Positions 31,221-43,253 of a DNA stretch of 64,000 nucleotides are shown in pieces. The notes under the pieces are model-generated. The model worked only from the letters and a program-made list of their open reading frames with translations. It did not search any database and was not told where the DNA came from. The first letter of the stretch is position 1. Each line of letters starts with the position of its first letter. The position numbers and the translations under genes are program-made. Source of the stretch: Pedinophyceae sp. YPF-701 (lineage: Eukaryota; Chlorophyta; Pedinophyceae); the NCBI GenBank assembly GCA_916048055.1, contig CAJZHL010000003.1:1302001-1366000 (forward strand). The letters run 5' to 3'.

Positions 31221-34129
31221 ATGTCGGCAGGTAGGCCCCAGGGCAGTGCTCGGGCCGCGCCTTGCCGGCAGCGCCAGCATGCACCTGGTGTCTCTGTCCA
31301 TGCGCCTGTAGCTTCGCGGTTCGCCACTCTCGCGGCGTCTCCTTTGCCCACGTTCGACGAGACGTGTCTTCTCTGATCGCAGGACTCGAGGCATTCGCCT
31401 CTGAGGACGACCTGGCCTGGGCAGCGCCCGCAGAAGGTGGTGGCGAGGACCTGCCGCCCATGGACCCCGCGCCGCAGGCCGAGGACGGCGACGCGGAGGA
31501 CCTCCACGACCTCCTGATCAGCAGGGACGGCGACGCGGACGAGGCGCCCGGCGAGGACGTCGGCGACCCTCCCCAGGAGCCGCAGGAGGCGGACCTGGGA
31601 GAGGAGAGCGGGTTGGGCTGGCTGCGCGACGACAGCGCGGGGCAGGCCGACGACGGCGAGCCGGCGGCCGAAGAGTCCGACCCGGCGTCGGAGCAGGTCG
31701 TTCGGGACGCGGCACCCGCGCCCCCGGGCGAGCCCGAGGAGGCGGATGCACTCCCCGGGCTGGACGTCGGGGCGAACGACGCTGCGGAAGGCGACGGGGG
31801 CGTCGAGTCACCCGCCGCGCCGTCGCCGCCCGGCGCGCCCTCTTCGTCGGCCGCAGACCCGCCGTCCGACGCCCCGCCCGCTCAGGACGCGCGCAGCAGT
31901 CCAGAAGCTGCAATGCAGCCGGACAGCGCTCCGGCAGAGCCCCAAGGCGCTGTCGAGGAGCCGGATGGCGCCGCGGAGGAGCCGCGAGGTGCTGCAGGGG
32001 GGTCGGACGGCGTCGCGGAGGAGCCGAACGACATTGCTGCTACAGGGGAGCCCGGCGCTGCGGAGGAGCCGGAAGACACCGCAGCTGCCCAGCCGCACGC
32101 GGAGCCGGCCGGCGCCGCGCCGTCGTCTGGGAAGCCTGGCGGCAGCTCGGCCGGCGGCGGCGACTCCCCCGCAAAGGAGGACGACAACCTCCTGGCGATT
32201 CTGGGCTTCGGCAGCGGCAAGGCGCCCGCCGACAGCCCGCCCGCGGCCAGCGCGCCCCAAGCCAGCCCTGCTCCGGAGTCGCCGGCGAGACAGTCGCCGA
32301 CTGCGCCCGCGCCCACTGCCAGCGAGTCGCCGCGGATTGCGTCTGGCGCCCGGAAGGCGGGCAGCAAGGGCAGCAGCGGCAGGTCCAGCAGAGCAGCCGC
32401 GGCGGCGGCGGCGGCGGGCCACGGCGCGTCCCCGCGGCTGTCGGGCAAGTCGGGCCCCGGAGCACTGAACGCCGAGGCCTCGCAGTCGAGTGTCGGGACC
32501 TCGACGTTCTTCGGGGGCGCGGAGGACATCACGGACATCTACCGGACGCTGCGATCGAGCGGCGGGTGGCAGCCGGTGCCGGAGCGCGCGCAGGGGACCG
32601 TGCGGAAGGGCATGTCGCGCCTGGGCCTGCTGGGAAGCGCCCCCGCACCGGCGGCGCACGAGGCGGCGCTGCCGGAGAACATCGAGCTGGACTCCGACAT
32701 CATACCCTCGGACAAGGCGGAGTCGGAGAAGGAGATACCGCGCGGCCTGGACAGCGCGCGGCGGCGCCGCATGTACGCCGACGTGGGCAAGAGCCCGCAC
32801 CGCCCGCACGAGCCGACATTCGACAGTACGCAGTACAGGTGCGACCCTCCGCCGCGCGCTGTCGCGTGCGTCCGTTCTCGAGCGAACGTGCCCTGACCGC
32901 CTTCGTCCCTCCCTGTTGCTGTTGCGTGAGTGCAGTGAGCCCGTGGTGCTCACCTCCGACACGAGCCGCCGTCCCGCGAGCGCGAGAGTCAAGACCAAGA
33001 AGGCGAACGACGTTCTCAGGGGTGCGACCGCCCGCGAGCCGACTCCGCCCGCAGCGAACCGTCGCGCCCTGCCAGCCCGTCACCAACGTGCCCCGCCCCC
33101 CGCGCACGCAGGCATCTCCATGCCGTTCCTGCCGCACTTCACGCCCGGTCCCGGGGCGTACGATGTCACGGGGCGGACGCGCTTCGGCATGCCGTCGAAG
33201 GTGGCCACCAAGTTCACCACCAGCGGGCGCATCCTGGACAAGGAGCTCTCGCAGTTCAACGAGAGCCCCGGCCCGATCTACAAGCACACGCACCCGGAGG
33301 CCATCGCGGTGCACCGCACGTGCCCGCGCTTTGCGTTCGGGTCCGACGCCAAGGGCGCGCGCTACTCGGTCAAGCGCACCGTCATGTACAACCGGTTCTC
33401 CAACGGACCCATGTACAACCCCGGACCCGCGTACGGACAGGACATGGGCCGCACGGGCTCCAAGCTCCTCCACGGCCCGAGGTTCACCATGCCCAAGTCC
33501 GCGCACACCGCCCCTCACGAGTCGGTCTCAGGCACCAGGTGCGCACCGGCTCCCCCTCCTCGCCCGCCCGCGTGTCGGCGACCGCACGCACGCGCGACGC
33601 GGCGCCCACCTGCGCCGCGCCCGTGCGCCGCCGCCGCAGGTACCTCGGCCCGGGCCACGAGCGCGAGAACCTCGGAGTGCACTCCCCCGGCCCGGGGACG
33701 TACCAGGTGCCCGAGCGCCCGAACACGTCGCTGCACGAGGGCAGCGTGGCGTTCACGATGCGGCCGAAGGGCCAGCCGCAGATGGACGCGGACGTGGCCC
33801 GGCTGGCGAGCAGTTCGCCCGGTCCGAAGTACATGCACCAGGTGCACTACAAGAAGCTGGACCGGCCGCTGGGGCAGAACGAGCGGCACCGGTACACGTT
33901 CGGGAAGGGCCAGCTGCGCGACCGGCCGTACGAGCGCCTGTCCGCGTCGGTGTACATCTCGGAGCACCACTCGGCGGTGTCCAACTACGGGCTGCACTCC
34001 CCCGGGCCCAAGTACAACCCGGACAAGAGCCAGAGGGCCGTGCCGCCGCCGCACGTGCCCTCGCCGGCGTTCTCGATGTCCGGACCCCTCGACCGCTTCT
34101 ACACCAGGGCGCAGCCCGGGAGGATGTGA
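31221..34129 (+). CDS. PG-P (SHIPPO/STPG) repeat ciliary protein
   Basis: Five exons add to 822 residues: a 10-nt first exon (31221-31230, ATGTCGGCAG), 31383-32838, 32936-33021, 33112-33538 and 33640-34129. The first 380 residues are acidic, alanine- and proline-rich (repeated AEEPxG). A conserved region follows (EDITDIYRTLRSSGGW). The C-terminal half has seven PG-P motifs: FTPGPGAYDV, ESPGPIYKH, YNPGPAYGQ, LGPGHE, SPGPGTYQVP, SPGPKYMH and SPGPKYNP. Such repeats occur in microtubule inner proteins and ODF3/CIMAP-type proteins of cilia. It lies 449 bp upstream of CFAP221 on the same strand. Confidence 0.85.
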
Positions 34130-34577
34130 GCATGCCGAACACGGTGGTCAAGTGCTTCTTTGCGTGCTCGCGGGGCCGGAAACGTCGCCTTGCCGGTGCC
34201 TGACGGAGGTGCGCGCTGTCGGCTGCTGGGGCGCAGGCAGTGCGGCTGCGCTTGTGGGCGACAGGGGTTCGTGCGCACACTGAATCAGTCTGTCGGGCTG
34301 TTCAGGAGTGTGGCTGTGTGCTCGCCGGCAATATGGCCCCGCTGAGCTGCCTCGGCTGGCTGATACGATCTCGTCGTAGTTTCCGTTTGATACAACGCGA
34401 TTTCAGCACGTCTAGATCAGCGTCCCGGGACCGCGTTTGAAGGCCGGCAGCTTCCGTGCGCCTGGCCGCGGCCCCCTTGCAGCTCGCTCCGCGCCATGGA
34501 CACCAACCGGCCACATTGATATATAGGCCGTGAGTAGCACATAGCGTTAGGACAGTGAGGGGCTTGGGACGGGGAAA
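34130..34577. other. Intergenic between the two ciliary genes
   Basis: 450 bp. It must contain the end of one gene and the promoter of the next. A short gatatatagg at 34519 is the only AT patch noted. Confidence 0.4.
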
Positions 34578-37500
34578 ATGGCGACCAAAGCAAAGCTCCC
34601 GCCACCCTCCGAGGTGAGTCGCCGCGCACCGGCCGCTCGCGGACCTCGCACCGGGCCTGGCGTCGCCCACCCGCTATGTTGCGGAGCCACGTCGTCCACG
34701 CCAGCGTCACTGGCATCATGCGCGCCCCTGGCCCCAGCACGGCGACGCCAGCTGTGCTGAGACCCAATACCCGCTGCGCCGAGGCGCCCGCGGCGGCCAC
34801 GACGGCTTGCCCCCTCTGAACGCACCGTTCATCCACCGGACAACACCGCGGCGAACCGCTTGCAGGGTTTGGTGGACATGCGGCGCGAGCATGTGCCAAC
34901 AGGTGGGCGGGAGAACTTCAGGGTCTTCGAGGCGCTGGGGTCCGACGGCGTGCTCTCCGTGGAGCCGGCCGTGGTCCTGTTCGAAGGGTTCACGGCCCGG
35001 AAGACCGCGCGGCGGAAAATCCGCATCGTGAACACGTCGAAGCGCGGCACGCGCTACGTGATGCATGCGCCGCCGCCCGAGAGCAACTTCAAGGTCTCCC
35101 TCGCGAGCAAGAAGGGCCGCCTCGCGCCGGGCATGGCCGACGAGATCGAAATCACCTTCCACGTGCGGCCCCCGCCCGACCCGCCCGCCCGCTCACCGCG
35201 CGGCGCCCCTCATCCCCAGTGGCCCGCTCCCGCGCCGCCCACGCGCACTCTCCGGCCCCCGCTGCACGCCCCCGCCCCTCCCGCAGCCCTCAGGACGCTC
35301 CAGCGCCCATCACCGCCCCCACCGCGCCCACACGCCCGCCCCCTCCCTCCCCCCGCAGAGCGACAAGTACGAGGACTACACCGACATGATCGGGCTCGAG
35401 TGCGAGGGCACGAACATCGCGATCCCGCTGCACGCGTTCCCCGCCCCGCCGGACCTCTCGAAGCAGGTCCCGCGCACGATCGACTTTGGGCTGTGCGCCG
35501 CGGGGCGCTCCTACACGCGCAGCATCACGCTGCGCTCCGGCCCGGGCCCGAGCCACGCGTTCGAGGTCCTGTGCGCGAACCCGACGCCGGAGATCACGAT
35601 CGAGCCGTCGTCGGGCATCATCCCGGGCGACGACAGCACTTACATCATGGTGACGTACACGCCGGCGACGCTTGCGACGGCCAGCTGCGACATCGACATC
35701 CTCGTGCCCTCGCACCGCGGGGCCAAGCCCGTGCCGTGCCGGATCTTCGGGAGCGGGGCGCCTGGCGCCGCGCGCGAGGAGGCGCTGGAGGGCATCACGG
35801 GCACGCGGCAGCCGACTGCGGCGCTGTCGCTGGCGTCGCTCGAGGGCCGCGACCAGCTGGACGAGCCGCTGGTGCCGCCGGGCGGGGGCGCGGGCGGCGG
35901 CGACGCGTACACGCGCATGGTGTACAGCCGCACGCAGCGCCGGTCGTTCCTGAAGAGCCAGTCCGCGCGCGGCGGCGTGGCGGGCATCAAGCTCAAGCCG
36001 CTCGTGCAGAAGCCGCGCGAGCCGGGCGTGGAGTGGCAGGGCACGACGGTGACGCACGCGACGCTCAAGCCCGGCGCCATTGGCGAGGTGAACCAGCTGC
36101 TGATGGAGCGGCCGGGGCGCCTCACGCTCCGCTCGCTCCACGAGGCCGTCGAGGAGAAGCAGCGGCAGCACATGGCTTTCGCCAAGCGGCTGGACAACCT
36201 GGCCGGCGGCGACGGCCTGTCGCGTGCGGGGTCGGGGCGCGCCCTGTCGCGCGAGCAGAGCAACGACTTCGCGCCGAAGCAGCCCGGGATGCGCAACTTC
36301 GCGGCGCTGAAGCGCGCGTCTGCGCTGGACGACCCGGGTCTGGACCACATGATGAAGGCGGAGTTGTTCGAGAAGATGTTCGAGGAGAGTCTGGAGCTGG
36401 TGCGGTTCAAGGACCTGCGCGGGGGCACGGCGAACATCGGGGAGCGGCTGATGACGGACTTCGAGGACGACCTGTTCGCGAAGCGCGTGGCGGAGATGGA
36501 GCATGTGGCCGAGGAGCGGCAGCGGGACATGGCGCTGGCGCGGAACAAGCCGGCGACGTCGGGGGAGCCCGCGCTGTGGCTGATCGACGGCGCGCCGCTG
36601 ACGCAGGAGGAGGTGAACCCGGGGACGGAGCCCAGCGCCCCGCCGAGCAAGAGCAAGCGCAGCAAGAGCCCGTCCAAGAAGGACAGGAGCGGGCCCGCGC
36701 CGTACGTGCCGTCGTTCACGCCGTACGAGAACGACTCGTGGAACATGCGCTGCCTGGTCGTCGACCGGTTCAAGGCCGCCGTGCGCCGCGCGATCTACCG
36801 GTACCGCGCGGGGCGGCGGCTGCAGCGCCTGAACAAGTTCCTCGACGGGGCCGGGCGCAACCGCGAGCAGGTCGCGAAGATCGGCGAGAAGATGCTGAAG
36901 ATGGCCGGCGAGGAGGCCGTGGGCGCGGCGGTGCAGATCGACCTCCGCGAGGCGCTCAAGGACACCACGGTCATGCCCTCGGTGCTGCCGTCGTTCCGGC
37001 ACCGCAAGTTCCAGGGCCGCGCGGAGCCCGTCGGGCTCATGCAGCCCGCGGACTGGGACGAGCTCCCCGTGCTGGACCTGATGGTGCCGACGCGGTACAA
37101 GCTGATGGGGTACACGCAGGTGCCGTTCGAGACCTGCGTGGACTACATGGACCGCGCGCTCGACCAGCCGCTCCTGCAAGGCGCCGAGGAGGAGGCCTCC
37201 TCGCGCGTGGTGCCCGCCGCGACCCCGCCCGCGGCGCCAGAGGGCGAGACGGCCGCGCCGCCCGCGCTGCCGCCCATCCCCTCGCACGCACTGGACCCGG
37301 GCTTCTCGCACCTGCACTTCGGCAGCAAGTACGCCGAGAGCGTCGCGCTGTGCCGCCCGGCCGCGGTGTACGGCGTCGACCGCGAGCGCCCGCTCCCCGT
37401 CCGGCAGTACGACTTCGAGGACCTCTCCATGGACCACACCAGCAGCAACGCCCTCGACGCGCTCGACAGCTTCGGGTTCCCGCTCCTGCACGCGCGCTAC

Positions 37501-38280
37501 ACGCCGACGCTGCACGCCTACTCGCAGCCCGAGCGGAAGCCCGTGCGTGTCGACCCGGCGGACCCGGACTCGCCCGCGCTGCCGTGCGTGCCGCTGGTGC
37601 ACGCGCCGGACATCATGGCCACCGCGCAGCGCCGGGCGCTCATGGCGCACCACGCCGACGACTGGCGCGCGCTGCACGCAGGCCGGGGGCCGCACCGCGC
37701 CCCCGCCCACCTCGCTCGGCTGCGCACCATGCTGTCGCACGCCGCAGGGCTGCACCACGCCCCGTCGAGCATGGAGCCGTCGCCGGAGCCGTCGACGCGG
37801 CGCGTGGGCGGCCGCGTGTCGCCCGCGCCGTCGGCCGTCTCGCAGGTGCACGGGTCGGTGGCGGGCAGGCAGCGCAGCGGCGCGGTGTGGTACGACCTGT
37901 GCGGCGACGCGCTCATGACGGTGCCGGAGCTGCTGACGCGGCCCGAGCCGGAGGACGCGCTGCCGGACCAGGACACGACGGACATGCCGGAGCTCGAGAT
38001 CGTGGCGCCCACGGACGAGGACGTGGGGCGGTTCATGCCGGGGGGGCAGGACCCGGTCCCGGAGGGGGAGGGGGAGAAGGACGGGGGAGAGGGGGGCGAG
38101 GAGGAGGAGGAGGAGGAGCGGGAGGAGGAGCTGGTGGGGCGCGAGGCTGCGGAGGCGGAGGTGGAGAAGGAGGCACAGGAGAGGCGGCACGTGCTGGGGG
38201 AGCGCGTGGCGCACCCCGTGGCGGACTACAACGGGAAGCTGCAGCGGCCGTGCTTCTCTGCGATCCAGGGCGTGATGTGA
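34578..38280 (+). CDS. CFAP221: CFAP221/PCDP1, central-pair projection protein
   Basis: Three exons, 34578-34613 (MATKAKLPPPSE, donor GTGAGT), 34866-35162 and 35359-38280, give 1084 residues. The first half carries ASH/MSP-like beta domains: FRVFEALGSDGVLSVEPAVV, then KIRIVNTSKRGTRYVMH, and after the second intron the YEDYTDMIGLECEG block. Next come TIDFGLCAAGRSYTRSI and IEPSSGIIPGDDSTYIMV. These follow the order of animal and Chlamydomonas PCDP1/FAP221, a central-pair projection protein that controls ciliary beating with calmodulin. The C-terminus has a Glu-rich tract at 38060-38170. Intron 2 (35163-35358) is C-rich. Confidence 0.9.
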
Positions 38281-38664
38281 TGCTGCGCGCTGGACACCGA
38301 CCCGTGCGGGGCGGGCGTCGACTCGATCGCAACCTGCGTGGCTCTGCGGGGTGCACGCTGTATCGTCTCCACCGTGCGCGTGGTGCTATCGGCGCGAAGG
38401 TGGGGGCCGCCGGTGCCGGGCGGTGCGCTGCAGCGCGCGCCCCTGCCCAGGGAGGCGTGTCTAGCTGACTCGGTGGATCCGCAGGCGGACCGGCTGTTTG
38501 CGGCCTTGTTGCGGCGCAGCGGTGCGGAAGTATGCGCTCATCAGCGACTCATTGAAATAGGACGTCTGCGGGTTTGCCTAGCTCTTGTAGAAAGGGCCTT
38601 ATCGTGCGCTGTGCATCGTGAATCTCTGAAGGCAGCTCAGGAGCCGGCTATACTGGTGCACGCG
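38281..38664. other. Intergenic
   Basis: About 380 bp, less GC-rich towards the right; nothing recognised. Confidence 0.4.
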
Positions 38665-39210
38665 ATGGGCGGATCCGTAGTGCTGCCGGGCAGCAAGCCG
38701 TCGGAGAAGCTCGGGGTGGTCGAGCAGGGGAAGAAGTCATGCGGGAAGAAGAAGGCGGTGCGTGCAGGCGTCGGATGAGAGCGTGCATTACATCGCGTCC
38801 ATGAGCCTGTCGAGGGGCTTGCCTCGGTGCCGCGAGACTTGTGAGTCTATCTATACCTCATGCAGGTGATGGGCGACCAGCAGCTTGATGCTGTCGCCAT
38901 GAGGAACTCGCTGGGGCAGGGAAGGAAGCCGCACTCGCTCGACCTCGGCTACGAGCTGCAGAAGATCGCACGTAGGACTCGGGTACGCCGACACGCTTAT
39001 TCCAGACACAAGCGACTGAACGCGCCCATACAAGCGCGGCTTGCGGATGCGCCATGCTGTGCTCGGCCTTCATCCTCCTACGCTCAGAAGGTTGCCCCCA
39101 TGCCATCGTGTGTGTGTGTGCAGCGCGCCGCCCAGAAAGCGATGATGGGCGCCGTCGATGCTTTCGACCAGCTCGGCGCGAACGTCATGCGCATGTTCGG
39201 AGGCAAGTGA
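38665..39210 (+). CDS. Small conserved-looking protein, 98 residues, unknown
   Basis: Three exons join in phase 0: 38665-38757 (MGGSVVLPGSKPSEKLGVV), 38866-38982 (VMGDQQLDAVAMRNSLGQG) and 39124-39210 (AMMGAVDAFDQLGAN, ending MRMFGGK). Donors are GTGCGT and GTACGC, acceptors CATGCAG and TGTGCAG. A lysine-rich patch (GKKSCGKKKA) precedes a helical second half. No signal peptide, membrane segment or known motif is visible. Correct phase across two introns supports a real gene; the function is unknown. Confidence 0.6.
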
Positions 39211-39383
39211 GCAGGAGGAGCCCCAAGCCAGCAGCAGCACTCTGCGGGCGACAAAGCAGTAATCGAAGCCGCGTAGTTGCGTCGTCACAGCGGAAGCGAC
39301 GCCCCCCCTTGTGACGGCCGCGGTCTCAGCGCGCGCGCACCCACCGACCGCCCCGCGCCCCCCGCGTTCACGGCGCCAGGGCC

Positions 39384-40462
39384 TCATCGCAGCGAGGAGA
39401 AGAACAGCAGCGCGACCACGCTGATGGTGATGAACACGGGGATGAGCGAGAGGCCCCAGACCGCGCCGTACCCGACCCAGTCCGGCAGCAGGTCCTCGAT
39501 GCTCTCCGCCTTCTCGTTCTTGTCGCGCCCCATGGGTGGCCGCGCCTGCCCCTCGATCCACGCCCCCCGGGCCGCGGTGTCCTCGCCCTCCTGCGGCTGC
39601 TGCGGCGCGCTCGCCCCTGCGCAGACGGGCATCGGCCGCCCGATGTTGCGCGCCCCCGCGCGGGTGGCAGCGGGCGATCCCGCAGGGCAGAGGTCGGTCG
39701 CAGTCGCACCGTTCACGAGGGCGGGGCTCAGTCTTCACCTTCGGCCTCGAGGAAGGGCCAGTTCTCCACCTCCTCCGCGAGCACCTTGAGCGCGATGCGG
39801 TCGTTGGGGATCTTGCCGTCCACCACCTGCGGGCAGGGAGGGGCGCTGCGGCTCCGGCTCGGTCGCGCCGCTCGGGCGACGGGCGCGCGTGCTCGCGGCG
39901 TGACCGCGCGGCGTGGGGCGCACGTCGAGGAACGCCGACGCGATCTCCTCCCGCGACACGCCGGTGTCGTCTTCGATGCCCATGTTGCGGCGGTCGCGCG
40001 CGCGCGGGTCCTCGATCAGCAGGATGAGGCGCATCTCGTTCGGCGTGAAGTCGCGGCGGTCCTGGAGCGTCCGCAGCACCGCGAGCACCCTGCACGGCGC
40101 GCGAGCAGGAGTTGTGAGGCAACCTGGGCGTGGCGGCGACGAGCCGACGGCTGGGGCCGCGGGCGTGCGAGGCAGGCGCACCTGCGGCACAGGTCGCGGG
40201 CCTGCTCGTCGTCGACCAGGTCCGCGCCGACCACGTTCTCGAGCTGCGTGCGCCCACTCGACCCGAGCTCGATCTCCGCCTGCGCCTTCATGAACTCCTC
40301 CACCTCCGCCTCCATCTCGTCCGAGGACTGAATCTTGTCCTCTGGCCGCACGCGGGCGCTGCGAAACGGGCGATCACGGGCGGGCAGGCGGTCGGATGAG
40401 ACAGCGGACTGCGCCGAGCTCGCACGCTGGGCCGGGGACGTGGCAGGGACATCCCTGTTCAT
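39384..40462 (-). CDS. Y3IP1: Ycf3-interacting protein 1 (Y3IP1/CGL59), PSI assembly
   Basis: Y3IP1 works with plastid Ycf3 in photosystem I assembly at the thylakoid. Four exons close in phase: 40462-40182, 40089-39924, 39826-39739 and 39616-39384, giving 255 residues. The start MNRDVPATSPAQRASSAQ is transit-peptide-like (Ser, Ala, Arg). Conserved blocks are VLRTLQDRRDFTPNEMRL, IEDPRARDRRNMGIED, GVSREEIASAFL and VVDGKIPNDRIALKVLAEEV. The protein ends in a membrane helix, YGAVWGLSLIPVFITISVVA, then LLFFSSLR. Plant Y3IP1 has the same order (TREDLAEAL, WP-LEVE, YGALY...NSLQ). The third intron starts at GAAG/GTGAAG; without it a stop follows and the membrane helix would be lost. Confidence 0.8.
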
Positions 40463-41723
40463 GAGAGCGAGCACCACGGGCAACAACAGAGCAGTGGGGT
40501 CGACAAGCCCGTCGTTGCCCCGCGAGCTCGCTGCACGGGGCCGATCCGGCCAGGATAGCCATCAGCAGCGCACCGCCCGCACGGGTCACTGCGACGGGCC
40601 GCGGGGTCCGGGCACGTGCCTCGTGCACAATAGAATCTCGGGAGGGCGCGCGCGGGGCAGGTCGTGCCGCTCCTGGCCGCACGGCGTCAGGGCTGCGTGG
40701 GAGCACTAGCAGGCAGGTGGGTTCCGGGACGTACATGATGCGCGCACAGCCCCGTTGGACAGGCGCATGGCGTTGTCGCAGGGCCGAGCGGCCTGCCACC
40801 AGGGGAACCTGCCCACGCACTGCCCTGTTCATCGCTCGCTGGCGTGCTTCGACTCTGGTTTGGTGGCCGTCCGTGGGGGCTTGCAAAGCCGTGTGCTAGG
40901 CTGTTGGGGGACTGCCTCGCGTAGTTCTCAGCACCACTCGGCGGTTTCGCCCACAGGCTCGCGACGCGGGCCCAATCATGGGCCGCAACGAGGGCGATGA
41001 CAGTCATTGACTGAGACAGACTCACTCCTCAGTTCTAAGGGGGGGGGGTCCCCGAAGGCGCGATACAGCGCTCCACGCGATCGACGCGCGAGCCCCGTGC
41101 AGCGTCCCACACGCGCACGCATCGCACTCCGATCGGCCAAGCCCCAGTCTCGAACTGTATTGAACATGCAGTGTGACAAACCGTCCGCGCTGCCATGAGC
41201 GTAGCGAAGCGGAGCGGACGGTCAGTAGCATGGTTCTTGCACGCGCGTGGCGGAGGGCCCGTCGGGCTGACGGGCGTAGCCTGAGTCAGGGCATCAGGGC
41301 CCCAGGGCAGCCGGGCCCTCCCCCACATCCGGCGTCGCGCGCCCGCGCGCTAGCCAGTTTGCGCCGCTGCTGACCCCAACTCCTAGTCACACTGATCAGC
41401 CAGCATCGACTGGCCCCCAGCGAGTCTAGTCATTGTGAATCCAGCAGCAGCCCCAGCGCACAAGAACGTGTCACACCGTAGCGTGTCGGTCAGCCTTGGC
41501 ACACAACAGAGGCCCATGCGCCGCCCTCGCTCATCGCGGCGCCGCGGGGCAGCAGGCAGACACGCTCCCAGGCACCCGGCGCCCCGCACCGCGCACCACG
41601 TCGCCCGAGCTCACAGCCCACATCAGAGGCAGGCCCACCCACGGGGCCCGCCTCCGCCTGCTCGCGCGCACTGCGCCCCGCCGCGGCGCCTCGCCCGCGC
41701 CCCCATGGCCCGCCCGCGCGCCC
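40463..41723. other. Intergenic, 1.26 kb
   Basis: Tail-to-head gap between Y3IP1 and DDRGK1 genes. No exon, repeat or RNA gene was recognised; a nine-G run lies at 41040-41048. Confidence 0.45.
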
Positions 41724-43253
41724 TCACGGCGGTCCGAGGCCGACGGCGGCGGTCGTTTGCTTGGCGATGTCCTCCATGGTGACGCGCCCCTTGTCCATGA
41801 TGAACTTCGCGACGGCCTTGCACTCCGCGGGCGACACGTACACGTACTTCCCGCGGTCGTCCATCACGCCCGTCAGCCGCCCCGCCCCCTCCAGGTCGCG
41901 GATCCACGCAATCGTCTGCTCCACTGATATCTGGAACCGTGCCGCGAGGTCCTCCAGCCGGACGACCTTGCCCTCCCGGATGCAGTGCAGGAACTTGTCC
42001 AGCGTCGTCGGACTCTGCCCGCCCGCTGGCACCCCCTCACCCGCCTCCTGTGTTCGGATCTTGGCCGCCCAGCGCGCCGCCTTCTGCTGCTCCTGCCTGC
42101 ACGCACGCCGCGACCGCCCGGCGCGCCGAAGTGAGCTCTCCGTCGCCTGGCGCGGGCGCGGCAGCGGCCCGGTCGCACCGCGGGCCCGGCGTGCGCCACG
42201 TGCCCTGCGCACAACCACAACAACAACATGCCAGGCAGGGCGGCGCGCACCTCTCTTTTTTCGCCATTTCGTCCTCGTTCTGCGCGTCCTGGGCGGCTCG
42301 CTCCTCGTCGCGCCGCCTCCGCCGCATCTCGTACAGCGACATGCCTTTGGAGTGTGCCTCCCTGGCCTCGTTCAGCTCCTGCATGGCGTCCCGGTGCCAG
42401 TGCTGCTCATCCGCCGCCCCGTCGCCATTCCTGCACGCAACGCAGCGGACGCGGCGCCGATCGTGTCATGCACAGCGCCCGGCTGGGGCAGGTGCAAGGG
42501 CGCAGAGGTGCAATCGACTCGTACGCGGGATCGCGGGGCTCAACGAGCTTCCCGCCGCCCTGTTCGATGTCAACACGGACGGAGCGATCGTCGGCGCGGC
42601 AGGTGACGCGCAAAACACGCTGCCGTGGCCACTGGGGCGTGCCTGCGCAGGCGCGGAGGCATACGTCGCCGCCGTGCCCGACCGCCGGCATCGTCGGCGT
42701 TGCCGTTGAGCCCTTGTCCGCGGGCGTCCCTCTGTCGGCCGTTCGCACCCTGCGCAGCGGTGAGCAGGACGTGCGGGGCTCGTGGTTGGCAGGAGGAGCA
42801 CCCTGCCTGGCCCTGAGGCGGCCGCGCCCGCATAGGACGACACATCGGGCCGCTTCGAGGAGCGAGAGGGAGCGTCTCGCGATCTCGTCTCGGGCCGGGC
42901 GCCGCCGCGGCGGGTCGCGGCCGTCCCCGCCCGTGCGGCTCGCAGCCCGAGATCTTCCTTGAAAGGAGTCGTTGACGCAACCGTGCAGCCGCGACGCAAG
43001 CGCAGACGGCAGCGACCCCAACGGGACCGAACCGTCGATCAGAGAACGGAGCCCGGGGGCCGGTCCGGCTCGCGGGCGTGCGGGGCGCGCAACGGGGCAG
43101 GGGGCCCACCTGAGCAAGTTCCTGTAGCTCCTTCTCTGCGTTCGCGACCGTGACCAACACCACGGCCCCGAGAATCAGAAGTGCGAAGAATAGCGCGAAT
43201 GCGAGGTAGCCTGGCTGAACGCCACTGTCCAGCCAGCCCGGGAGTGCGAACAT
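41724..43253 (-). CDS. DDRGK1: DDRGK1/UFBP1, UFMylation adaptor of the ER membrane
   Basis: DDRGK1 anchors the UFM1 ligase UFL1 at the ER. Exon 43253-43110 begins MFALPGWLDSGVQPG and holds the N-terminal membrane helix YLAFALFFALLILGAVVLVT. Exon 42430-42251 is a charged helix (MQELNEAREAHSKGMSLYE, MRRRRRDEERAAQDAQ). Exon 42096-41724 has the PCI/winged-helix part: FLHCIREGKVVRLEDLAARF, GRLTGVMDDRGKYVYVS with the naming DDRGK motif, KAVAKFIMDKGRVTMEDIA. Phase shows that at least one more exon lies between 43109 and 42431; it was not placed, so the middle is incomplete. Confidence 0.88.

Noticed and set aside
35290-38214. 974-codon minus-strand frame
   Set aside because: Antisense to CFAP221; no recognisable domain.
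39384-39716. Separate 110-residue membrane-protein gene 11 bp after the preceding stop
   Set aside because: It is better explained as the last exon of Y3IP1, because splicing from 39739 to 39616 restores the known C-terminus in phase.
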